Shown piece by piece: positions 22,565 through 33,400 of a stretch of DNA of 64,000 bases. The position numbers were made by a program, and so were the translations under genes. Origin of the DNA: Endomychus coccineus (Eukaryota > Arthropoda > Insecta > Coleoptera > Endomychidae); assembly GCA_958510875.1 (NCBI GenBank), contig OY294067.1, positions 106,002,010-106,066,009 on the forward strand, in the 5' to 3' direction. The notes under the pieces were generated by a model. It ran no database searches. It saw only the letters and a program-made list of their open reading frames with translations, and was not told the origin of the DNA. Position 1 is the first letter of the stretch; each line of letters opens with the position of its first letter.

Positions 22565-24680
22565 AATATAATAAGATTCTTGACCCAGTATGAATTATAT
22601 AAAAAATTCTCGGGAATTAGGTCACATTAACACTCTGTTATAAACATTCGTCTTTACGTACGTTTCGGTCTCACGACCATCCTCAGAAGACTTATTTTGT
22701 TAAAAAGGGGGTTAACTAAAACTAAATAGCACAAGCGTCCATATCGCACAATCTTCAATCAAAAAGCTCACGCCGTCGAAACGAACAGAACCACGAATAA
22801 TCGAAAATTGTATCGTTAACAAAGTTTGTAACATCTTGACAAACAAAAAGAACAAACAGAAAGCAGAAATAGAGACTCATTGTAAGTAATATTGGAGCGC
22901 CTACTTACAATTTATCAAAATTTCTATCAAAATCTATCAATAATATAATAGGAAAAAATGAATTTTATGTGAAAGACTCATGGCATTTTAATGAATTTAT
23001 AAAAAATCAATCCGTACCAGTAAACCATCAACTAATTTCCTTGGATGTTGTTTCTTTATTTACAAATATACCTGTCGTTTTGGCATTAAATTGCATCAAA
23101 AACCGTTGGCCAGAGATTAAAAACCACACACCTTTTGATCAATCGGATTTTATAAATGCGGTAAAGTTTTGTTTAGAATGCACTTATTTTCAGTACGGTG
23201 AGCAATATTTTGGACAAATTTTCGGCACAGCAATGGGATCTCCTATTTCAGCTACCATTGCTAACCTCGTTATGGAATGCCTAGAGGAATCTGTTATAAA
23301 TTCATTAGATTTTCAGCCTGTATTCTTTAAACGGTATGTAGATGATTGCCTTATGTGTGTTCCCAACGATAAAATTCAATATGTGATTAATAAATTTAAC
23401 AATTTCCATTGTAAACTTCAATTCACTTGTGAAATAGAAATAAACAATAACATTAATTTTCTAGATATGACCATTAGGCATGATGCAGATGGAAAAATAA
23501 AAACTTCTTGGTTTACTAAAGAAGTCTGGTCTCAACGTTATCTTCATTTCAATTCCGTTGCACCAGCTTGTTATAAAAAAAAGTGTCATAAACAGCCTCA
23601 CAGACCGCGCGGTGAAATTATCCCACGCAGAGGACCGTCCCAAAAATTTAAAAATTGTTCGTAATGCATTGGATATGAATGGCTACCCAAAAACTTTCTA
23701 CAATCCTATCATTAAAGAGAGAATAAACAAAATCTATAATGGTTCTTCTTATAAAAATAACATAACAGATAATACAGACAATTATATAACTTTACCATAC
23801 ATTCCGGAGACCTCAGAAAAAATTAAGAAGTGTTTGAAAAAGTACGATATAAATGTTGCGCATAAATCTACTAACTGTGTTGAGAAATATTTCTCAAATC
23901 TAAAACCTGTAATACCTAAAGCTAAACAAACCCACACAGTATATAAATTGAATTGTTTAGATTGTGATGGAACTTATACTGGAATCTCTAAACAATATTT
24001 ACAAAAAAGAATGTACGGCCATAAGTATAGCACAAGAAATAATAACTTAGAAAATTCCACCGCCCTTGCTAAGCACTGTTTTGATTATAATCATCAATTT
24101 GATTACAAAAATGTTAATATTTTAACTAAAGAAACCAATTATTATAAAAGATCTATCCTGGAGATGATTCACATAAAAAGGGATTCAAATTCTGTAAATC
24201 ATAGGAATGATATTCAGGGATTGAGTCAGATTTATACTAACTTGATTAATTAAAACTCTTGCAAATTCCTACATACGTCTTTATAATGTTAAAAGTATAT
24301 TTTAGGAAGAACGCTTAAAGTAAACTAAATTCCAATGCAGGTCTAAAACCTTTTCAAGTACGTCATAAATCTACATCTGGGTCGAGTTATTACAAACAAA
24401 TAGCTTCGAACTTCAGTTGCTTTGAGACCATAGCAATATGCGTTTGTACATTATGAGAATATTACTTAACAGTGGTTTCTTGTTACAAAAAATCTATACT
24501 TTAATATTAACGATACAATTTTCGATTATTCGTGGTTCTGTTCGTTTCGACGGCGTGAGCTTTTTGATTGAAGATTGTGCGATATGGACGCTTGTGCTAT
24601 TTAGTTTTAGTTAACCCCCTTTTTAACAAAATAAGTCTTCTGATGATGGTCGTGAGACCGAAACGTACGTAAAGACGAAC
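22565..24680 (+). mobile_element. Penelope-like element 2, with inverted terminal arms
   Basis: Inverted arms at about 22647-22820 and 24510-24680 share TTCGTCTTTACGTACGTTTC, GGTCTCACGACCATC and TTTTAACAAAATAAGTCTTC on opposite strands. The left end carries a further piece (TTAGGTCACATTAACACT) that is also found in solo copies at 34.6 and 53.7 kb. A 13-bp perfect target duplication brackets the unit. The polymerase is encoded inside on the + strand. Confidence 0.88.
22969..24253 (+). pseudogene. Penelope-type RT with GIY-YIG domain, 5'-truncated and frameshifted
   Basis: First part 22969-23580: the fingers/palm with LISLDVVSLFTNIPV (motif A), GTAMGSPISATIANLVME (motif B) and KRYVDDCLMCV (motif C with the YVDD catalytic pair), then INFLDMTIRH. 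Second part about 23575-24253, in the next frame: thumb with AVKLSHAEDRPKN, an EKIKKCLKKYDI linker, then a GIY-YIG-like nuclease (VYKLNCLDCDGTYTGISKQY, LQKRMYGHK) and a tail ending at TAA 24251-24253. The two frames meet in the A8 run at 23575-23582, so one inserted A explains the break. The N-terminal region upstream of motif A is missing. Confidence 0.88.
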
Positions 24681-24693
24681 TCCTATAAATATC
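24681..24693 (+). repeat. Target-site duplication, right copy (Penelope-like element 2)
   Basis: TCCTATAAATATC, identical to 22552-22564. Confidence 0.8.
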
Positions 24694-25393
24694 CACATGA
24701 AGAAATTAGTGTAGAGTCCAGTCATCAGATCTTGTTCTACATGAATTGGTTAATGATTTTTCAATTGTGATGAACTATTAGAGCTTATTACTATCCTGAC
24801 CCGTACTGTTCAGTAGTTTTCTACTCCATTACACCATACCACTATGGGGACAATGTATTTGTGTCTGATATGGTTAGGATTTATACAAAAAAATTTCAGG
24901 AATTCGATCTGTGTCCTACCTTTTTTGCCGTATTCAAACGAGACGTCTAGAGGAGTTTTGTTTGAATGCCTTGTTACTACTTACTTTATGTCGGTCATAA
25001 TACACATTAGGTCTAATGTTATTGTACCATTTAGAAATAATTTTCTGTAGTGTACTTTCTTCTAAATAAACAAATAAACGAATTATCAATTCTGGCCGCA
25101 ATCTTTGGAAAAGTAGGTTCATCAGCAAATACAGTCTGCGTCCATCTCGATGTTTTAACATTTCTATTATCCTGTATTGTAAGTAACAACGCTCATGATT
25201 AGAAGGAATTTCTAAATTTTATTCTAGCCTGCATTCTGATTGCACTCACTTATAGGAACCGAAAATATATTGCAAATGGTTAGAAGCAATCGTGGAAAGA
25301 TATCTAATTATACTCTATCTATCATTACATTACATTAAAAACGTCGGCTGCGCCAACGTGATGTCGTTCCCAAGTTGCAATATTTAATAAAAA
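24694..25393. other. Repeat-rich spacer
   Basis: No gene is supported. Around 25245-25330 is a diverged copy of a dispersed repeat also seen at 49555-49727 and 51143-51313 (shared AGGAAC-GAAAATATATTG and AATTATACTCTAT). Confidence 0.4.
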
Positions 25394-25395
25394 TA

Positions 25396-26653
25396 CCGGG
25401 ATATCAAAAATTATCTTGGTCAAAGGTGGTTGTGGAATCTAAAACGTGTGTCTTACTTTACGTTTGAAATAATTATGTCACTGTCACACTGACATCATCA
25501 ATAACCTACAAATTTCATACCTATTAATTCCAGTTGTGAAACAATAATGAACTACAAATTATGGAATAACGGTTTTAGTAACAAGAAGAACTAAATTACA
25601 GTAATTGTTGGAAATGTCCCCCGTTTTGTTCGATGAACAAGTTGACGCGCATCCTCATGCTGTGAAAACCGTTTTGCAGCATTTCTGGCGTTATGGTTGC
25701 ACATTGCTGAACTATTCTTTGTTGAAGTTCTTGCAAATTATTTACCGGAGTTGCGAAAATCTTGTTTTTTAAGTAAGGAAATATAAAATAGTCCATAATT
25801 GTCAAACAAGGTGATCTCGGAGAAAACTCAACTTCTGTATGCAAACTTATCAGCCGGTCATCAAAAAATTCGCGGAGAAAAGCAATATTTTCTCGTGTAG
25901 TATGTGCTGTTGCACCGTCATGCTGGAAATAACCGTACCGAAGTTCGTCATCGTTTAACTGTTGCACAAATTCAGCCAAAAATTTGTGTTTGTACCTTTC
26001 TGCGTTGACGGTGAAATCGAAAAAAATTGGCCCAATTATTCTTCTGCGAGAAACTGCCATCCAAACACCGTTCTTTTGAGCATGTAGTGGCGATTCAGTA
26101 AAAACATGAGGGTTATCATTGCTCCAAATTCGCATATTTTGAGAATTGATGTATCCCGAAAGGTGGAACCACGCTTCGTCAGAAAAAAAGTTCCAGAAGA
26201 TCGTCATTCATTAAAATTGTCCGGCAATATTGCCATGTTTGGGAAGTGCTCTCGAAAATTGTCCAAACACAAACGTTGACTGTATTGCCAATTTCCATTA
26301 ACTAGCGCACCCGTTCGGAAATAAGCTTCAATCATGATAATTTTGTGCTGTGTGGTAAGAGGCATGATTCAAAAACTGGATTAGAAAATTTCAGCACATT
26401 GCCTTAACAGATTCTGACAACAAAATATATTCAAAAATTTAGAGTAAGACGCACGTTTTACATTCCACAACCACCCTTGCCAAGATAATTTTTAATTTGT
26501 AGTTCATTATTGTTCTACAACTGAAATAAATAGGTATGAATTTCGTAGGTTATTGATGATATCAGTGTGACAGTGACATAATTATTTCAAACGTAAGACA
26601 CACGTTTTAGATTCCATAACCACCCTTGACCAAGATAATTTTTGATATCCCGG
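25396..26653 (-). mobile_element. Tc1/mariner-type element with long TIRs, internally deleted
   Basis: Ends CCGGGATATCAAAAATTATC (left) and GATATCCCGG (right), with TA on both sides (25394-25395, 26654-26655). The TIRs extend about 165 bp inward (to ~25562 and from ~26490), including ATAATTATGTCACTGTCACA and its inverse. An additional copy of the outer block (CCACAACCACCCTTGCCAAG) lies just inside the right TIR at about 26470. Confidence 0.85.
25596..26365 (-). pseudogene. Tc1/mariner-family transposase, internally deleted
   Basis: An ATG at 26365-26363 begins MPLTTQHKIIMIEAYFRTGA, a short N-terminal helix region of about 50 codons ending at a stop near 26205. The next frame starts directly at the catalytic core: DEAWFHLSGYINSQNMRIWS (first Asp), GYFQHDGATAHTTRENIAFL (second Asp), then SPRSPCLTIMDYFIFPYLK, where the third acidic residue region lies (the usual Asp after SP is Cys). 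The tail NLFIEQNGGHFQQLL ends at 25596. The helix-turn-helix middle of a normal transposase is missing, so this copy would need a transposase from elsewhere. Confidence 0.85.
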
Positions 26654-26655
26654 TA

Positions 26656-26914
26656 TTTCCAATAATTAGAAACAGCTGAAGGACAGACGTAAAATAATAC
26701 TCTATGCTATGTGACCATTTATTTTAATTGACGGATATCTATCATATGGAATGATCTGTCAAGGACATTATGTGACTATTAATGCATGAGCTATTTGTCA
26801 TAAAGACGTTACCTGTCTTGTTGATGGGTTATGTGTCGTCTATCATGGCATAAACAGTCCTAATTGTGATAGTGATTCATTTATCCATGGATTTGTATGT
26901 CATGCAAATTGTAC
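26656..26914. other. Non-coding spacer
   Basis: Low-complexity, AT-rich sequence with repeated short ATCTATCAT and TGTGACTATT-like words. Nothing can be assigned. Confidence 0.4.
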
Positions 26915-27000
26915 GTGCCATCTGTAATGGTTGGCGAAACGTCGATATCAAGTCGTGCTATTGTGACGCGGAATCCATCCGGAAGCCAATATTTTACCAT
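26915..27000 (+). mobile_element. Solo terminus of the Penelope-like family 1
   Basis: GCCATCTGTAATGGTTGGCG, AAACGTCGATATCAAGTCG and GCTATTGTGACGCGGAATCC match the arm of element 1 at about 14495-14575, without any coding sequence next to it. Confidence 0.75.
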
Positions 27001-27180
27001 TAAAGTACTCATTTAGAAACATCGAAGCTTGTAACTTAAATAAGTCATATTCCGTAATGTAAATTACTATATTTGTTGTTTTTCTACAATCTTGACTTTC
27101 AGATTAACACTCATTTCCAATATTTCTGTAAGCCGTTTTTCTATGGTGAACACAAGTACGGTTAATTCGACAGAGTATCT

Positions 27181-27187
27181 TATAAAT
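27181..27187 (+). promoter_or_regulatory. Possible TATA box of the repeat-protein gene
   Basis: TATAAAT lies 45-51 bases upstream of the ATG at 27232, which would give a very short 5' leader. No other core-promoter motif was checked. Tentative. Confidence 0.25.
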
Positions 27188-27231
27188 GTCAAAATTGCCA
27201 GTGATATGGCAAGTGAAATCTGTTTTTCATA

Positions 27232-27499
27232 ATGAGTGATAAATTTGAAAAATTGATAATCCAGATCCCTATAGAATCGGAAAATTCCAAAACATTGGAT
27301 ACTTCCGATAGGACTCCACGGTCGATGAGTACTTGTACAGTTCCTGAAATTGACACTGCAAAAGCATTGTTCTGGTCTCTAGTTGAAGACGTCGTCGCAA
27401 ACAAAGGCGGCAAAACCTCCAAGCACTCGTTTAGTCTTTACAAAGGTAATAACGAAAAGTCGCTATGGACTCTGAAATCGTCACAGGGAGAAACGCAAG
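27232..27499 (+). CDS. Exon 1 of the repeat-protein gene
   Basis: ATG at 27232 (MSDKFEKLIIQIPIE), followed by 89 codons plus one base. The donor is CAAG|GTACCT. An in-frame ATG-led frame with good protein composition (EIDTAKALFWSLVEDVV is a likely amphipathic helix) supports the start. No upstream in-frame ATG was found near it. Confidence 0.75.
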
Positions 27500-30400
27500 G
27501 TACCTACTTTATTAAGGTTATTTTTTAGTGGTTATATTGATCATTTGAAATTTGCAGATTCAAATAAAATTTTAATCAATGCAAAAGTTTTAAAGGAATT
27601 GCTAACACTGGATGAAGACTTAACTAGTGTGATAGATGATTTAAAGAATAATTATAATAATATTAGTTCACACAGGACTAAATGTGACACATGTAATCAA
27701 TGTAGCATTGATGATGGCGAGAAATTTTCTCATTATCGCACCGGGGTGGATCGAATTACTGATCATATTGTGTATGGTGCTACTGGCGATTCCAATTGTA
27801 GAGGGAATAGAAAGCAGAAACGTAAGCTGATACTCTTCATTATTTTCCAATGAACATATATGTATTTTACACATAATATAATTTAAAAGCTATATTGCTA
27901 CTCTAAATTAATTCATGAACTGGGTTATCTGTCATTTTCCATATCATACTCATTAGCAAACCTGCGACTTATTATCGAAATTACATTCAGTTTCTTAGCC
28001 AATATATTATTGCTTCTAGAAACATAACAATGTAACAAAGGTTTCTCTAGATCGATCAGTACAATTACAATTGATAGTTCCGTTCCGCACTCTAGAATCA
28101 GCGGAACGAGTTATAAATAACAGAATACTAGGGAGAAGAAAATGTCTAACGCCATCTACCCGAGAGTAGATGTCCCACTAAGAAAACAGCTGTTCGGAAC
28201 TATTAGTTGAAATGTAACAGATCGATCTAGATAAATAAGCGTGCGTTCAGCATTTTATGGTAATCACATTGAATCTCTTGAAAACATGAAAGTACGTGGA
28301 ATTTCATATTTAAAAAGTTAGATAGGGAAGGGATTTAAGCGAAGTTTGCTTGAAAGAGATCATTTCAGTTCGGATGGTCTACCTGTATGAGCAAATTGTA
28401 TTTTTCTACGGTATGCTTTTTTCTATAAAAAAATCGCTTCAGTTTCCATATTCGCCGAAATACTACTAATTTAGACTATACTTCCTCCTGGAAAATTGAC
28501 CAGATATTACCATTTTTAGATGGTCAAAAGTCATTTTCTACTTCAGAATATATCAAAACAATTTCATTCCACAGGAGATGCTGCAAAATCTGAAAGCTAT
28601 CTGAAGTATGTGATCAAGCTGGAAGATAATAAAATAAATCCATGTTCATCTGAAAAGAACGAAGAATCGGAATCTTTCGTATCAACAACAACGTTGGGTA
28701 GTGCCAACTGTGACAAAATTCAAAACCAAGCAGAACTTCCATTCATGTGTGAATATCTTCAAAGAAAGAAAACGTGCCACTGTATTTGTGAAGATGAAGA
28801 CTGTTCGGAAGAAACTCCCCATCTGCATACTGAATTTGATGGAAAACATACCATCTTCAAATTGTGCCCGGTAAGAATATATTCAACGAAGTTCATTTTT
28901 CACTGTAAATTCAGTTTACCATATTGAATGGTAGGTACAGCTTGACTTAACTGACTATGCCTCTGAATATAGGATGCGCACTGGACGATATACCGCTGTA
29001 AAACAGGAGCCTATTAACGTTATATAGTTTATACATAGATCTTCGTCTTCGGTAGAGAGAATAATTAAAAATTAAAGGTGCCACGTTCTTTATAATTTCG
29101 AGTGAGTAGTTGAATTTTTTGTGAGATTCTCAACTAATATTAATAGTTTTTGGAGTTTGTCGTGCTTTCACTGTTTTGGAATGTTTTTAAGTAGTAGTCT
29201 GAAAATAAGAATCTGAGTGAACGAACCAGAGGAATTTTAAGTTACGTATTGGAAATGTTATTGCGGAGGTAAGAAAAGAAGTAGAAAATATGTACAATAG
29301 TAGTAATTGTACATTTTTTGAAGGTTCAGGAAAAAGTAGCGACTCAATGGCAGTTTGCGTTAGAAACGTGATAAGCATAAAATTAGAATTAAAAGAAAAA
29401 GAAACAGGTGAACTGAAAATATGTTCGAATAAAAGGAGAGATAACCAAAAGTTATCGAGGATGGGACTGATCAGGAAATTTCACGTAGAAGCATCATTAG
29501 TCACCATATAACATATAGAAGAGTTTCAAAGCTTAGACAAGTTCATAAAAAATTGTTCAAGCTATTGACGATAAACTTAGATTTCGATGGGGATACTACT
29601 TATATGGTGGAGCTAAGTCGACTCATTATCTATATGAATGAAAATTGCGTTCACCTTACACACTGTAACAGTACGCCGAGCGTATGTTTCATAAATCTGA
29701 AATTACTCCAGATTTAATTTTTCCAGGCAAGTGAATATGTTTGAAAGTTTATATCACTACTTGTAACAGTCGGCTGAGTATTATCTCAGGTAGCGTTTAT
29801 ACCACATCGACGTATTATGAGAATTGAGAATTGTTTGTTGGAACTTACTCGAGTATCAAATATGTTAGTTGATCCGTGTACCCTTGAGGTTCTTTTAAAG
29901 CTGCCACCACTAGGTGTATGATTCAGCCCACCTAGAAGCTGTTTTTGACTACGATGCCTTGATCCCTTCCATGGGACCGTCTCATACAATCACATCTTTA
30001 TATCTATTCAAGCGTGAGTTGTGAAGGTCGTATTCGCTGAGAGGTGATTAGAAATTACCAGTTAAACTCGTTAATCAAATTATATGATAAATACAATTGA
30101 ATTGAAGTTAACAAAATTTGATACATTATAACACAACAAACGAATATAAAATTAATCCAAAACTTGGTTACGGGAATGATACACATGAATTCAAAGACTG
30201 ATCTAATTCTGGTTCGCCCAAGTCGGAACCTGGGAAACCGTTATTAATGTCGTTAGTTCTACCCCTTTTGCAAGCGAGCGAGTTCCTGCTCAGGTTCTCT
30301 TGAGAGAGTTGGAATCAGTGAAAGCTAGCACCAACGGAACAGTGATCGATTTCGCGCTCGATCACGCCGATGATTGATAGAAGATTTAGAATTAAAGAAC

Positions 30401-33400
30401 GCAAGCTACCTACAGCTCCGGGTTTCTTTCTTTTACAATACTACAAGCAAAATTTAACGTAGGTTGAATTGAAATAATTTCTTTATGGACTTATATGGAC
30501 ACAAATTGATGAATTAATTTAATCTCTATAAATTTCTCGAATTTAATTTGTTACAATCTTGACAAGTAGGATATTAATTGATTTCAAGAAATTAATCTGG
30601 ATTAAAGTTCTACATGACTTGACTGGAAAATTACTTTATTACCTTATAGAGACATTATCTCAACAACAATAAAAATGAATTAAAAATATTTTAATTATTT
30701 TGAATGTGTAATCTAAGTAAAATATATGACTTGAATTAATGCAACAATGGGTAATCCCTTCGGACATAAAGCTGGCTGGACTCACTGAACGAGTAGGTGG
30801 TGAATAACTCTCCTTTTTTCTCAAAGTAATTAGTTTTTATAGAACCATTGAAGGGGGGGCCACTCCACGCACAAAACTTAGAAAATATGTTTAATTTAGA
30901 ATACCGGGAGCAGATCCCGCCGATTTGTTATCAAAAATGACCTATAGGAATATGACTAGCACGCGTGACAGCTCTTTTCAACTCCACGTGGACTTCCCCT
31001 GAAAAAGTACCACATGCCTCGTACTGTGCTACTTTTGCTTAATATGATTCTTGGCTGGCCCCGGAAAGAGGGTTTGGGTTAAAAACGTCTCTAGACATAT
31101 CGTATGCTCTATCAAGATACAAAAAGTTTTAAACTTCCTATTCGAATTAAATTGAATTATTCAAAAACCCAAAGTAATAATTTCGAATTATTACAACACA
31201 TGTATAAAAAAAGGTTAATGAAGGCCAAAGTCTGATTACAATACAGGAGATGAGGAAATGGATTCGTGCTTAATGCTTTATATTAGTTATTATTGTTTTT
31301 GAGGTGGATTCGTTAGAACCTAAAGCACTGCGACCTGAAAGACCTATAATTGTGCTTCTCCCATGTGATTACTGGTTTCTGGCTATCAGTCCTGTCTGCT
31401 TGAAGAACTTCAGTATCTGCATGAATTTAAAACCGCTGAGTTCCAATGGTGACATCTTAGTGTCACCAAATTGCTTTCTTCTGCTGTATACAGCTCCGGA
31501 GAGAGGGGAATATTTATTCCCTTCCATACAAAGATGTTACAACCTGAATTTTACGCCTTAATACGAACTATTACCTAAAATACAAATGGTTTGCGATAGA
31601 ACAGCTTTTTGTACCAGCAAATCACGACGTTGTATGATTATCGCTACATTACCTGGATTAGAATCTAATTGAGTCGGTGTGGGCTGAACTGAATGCCATG
31701 TGGTAAATAGAAAAATTACTTTTAATTTTAAAGATGCAATGTAACATTGCGACGGTTTTTTTGCCAACTTTTCTGTCGAGCAGTGGAAATCTCGTCGAGT
31801 CAAGAAAGTTGAGGACGAATTCATGTCAATTGAGCCCATGACAGACATTGTCATATATGACGTGATTTTTGATCTACAGAGTGGGAACGGCAATATCTAA
31901 ACTGAATGCAAAGGTCTAGAATTGGAGAACCTGATGAAACCCAACCAAAAATATCGACAGTAGGAGACAATCATATTTTAATCTATAATTTTTTTGTGAT
32001 ATAAATAAATTGTGTTTCGTATTTCTTTTTATGAACATATATTTATTATTCCATGATTCATTCTTTAATCTATACTAATAATAATTTTTCTATAAAACAT
32101 TCGTTGGAAATGATAACTAAATTTTCCCATTTTATACAGTTAGATGATGTGAGAATAGCTTACAAGTTGAAGATTGATATCAGGGAAATTGAATTTAATC
32201 GACATGGGTGAATATTGATTGAAATTAGCATTCATAAAGGATTTCGAAAGAAAGCGTGTGACAATTGGAATAGACTGATTTTGATCAATTTAAAGTTCAA
32301 GGTGGTCGTCAGTGGATTGTTTGAAGATTTATTGTTTGAATATCTCTATGAAGTCTAATAAATTTCTAAACTTAAATGAAATAACCATTAAAAGTTTGAT
32401 TTTTACTAATTTAATACATGAATGTGCCTTGTTTCCATAACACAGTAGCTTCTTCAGCAGATATTATGAAGTATTAACTCACAAAAAAATATTTTATCCA
32501 ATATATATCATCTATGATGTTGTTAGGATTGATGGTTAGTGAACTTTTATTCAATGGAGGTTTAACCCATCAAGTGATTAAACGATAAACTGGTAGCAAA
32601 CAACATCTGATTATACAATTTTAACCCGGCAGGAATAACAACTACTTATTGATCGTTCAGCAGAATATAGGACTTCTTTTAAGTATTAAGGCGGAGTGAG
32701 CCTAGCGATCAAAGTCGGTAGTCTCTTGAATCGGATTACATGACACAAGGAGGTCCTCGTGTAGCGGCAAATGGTAAATGCAAACCACTTGAAATTTTGA
32801 TACAAACTGGAAATAATGCTCGAAATTTAGTGGCATAAAAATTCAAAGTCGTGTCTTAAGCCGTTTTCGAGTTATTGAGCGGAGCGCTTCGTCGAAATAC
32901 TCGAGGCTACTCGTTTTGTTTCCTATACTGCCCGGTGCCATTAAAAAACGGATCAAAGAATATTGGCATAGTTTCGTTAACATTGAAACTGATTCATCCT
33001 TTGTAGAACATTTAATAATAGAAAACCATACTTTAATGATTTTACACATTCATAATAAATCAAACTGGGTGGAATCCCTATGAATTAATGAGTATAAGAA
33101 GTCCGATATCCTGCTGAACCATCAACAAGTATGTAGTTAATATTCCACCCGTTAATTTTGTATAATCAGATTTTCTATTTGCTACCAGTTTATCGTTTAA
33201 TTCTTTGATGCAATTAGATGGAATTCCACTAGTCATCTATTCTAAGATTATCATTAATGTTAAATATTAGAGTAGCTCATTTGTTGTAAGTTAGTACTTT
33301 GTGATATTTGTTTGAAGAACCAACGGTGTTAGAGAAACTAATACATTCATGTATTAAATTAGTAAAAATCAAACTTTTAATTTGTTGAAGCTTAACTTAT

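Noticed and set aside
29290..29511. Extra exon of the repeat-protein gene
   Set aside because: It has an acceptor-like TTCAG but no donor, ends at a stop, and exons 3 and 4 already join in phase 0.
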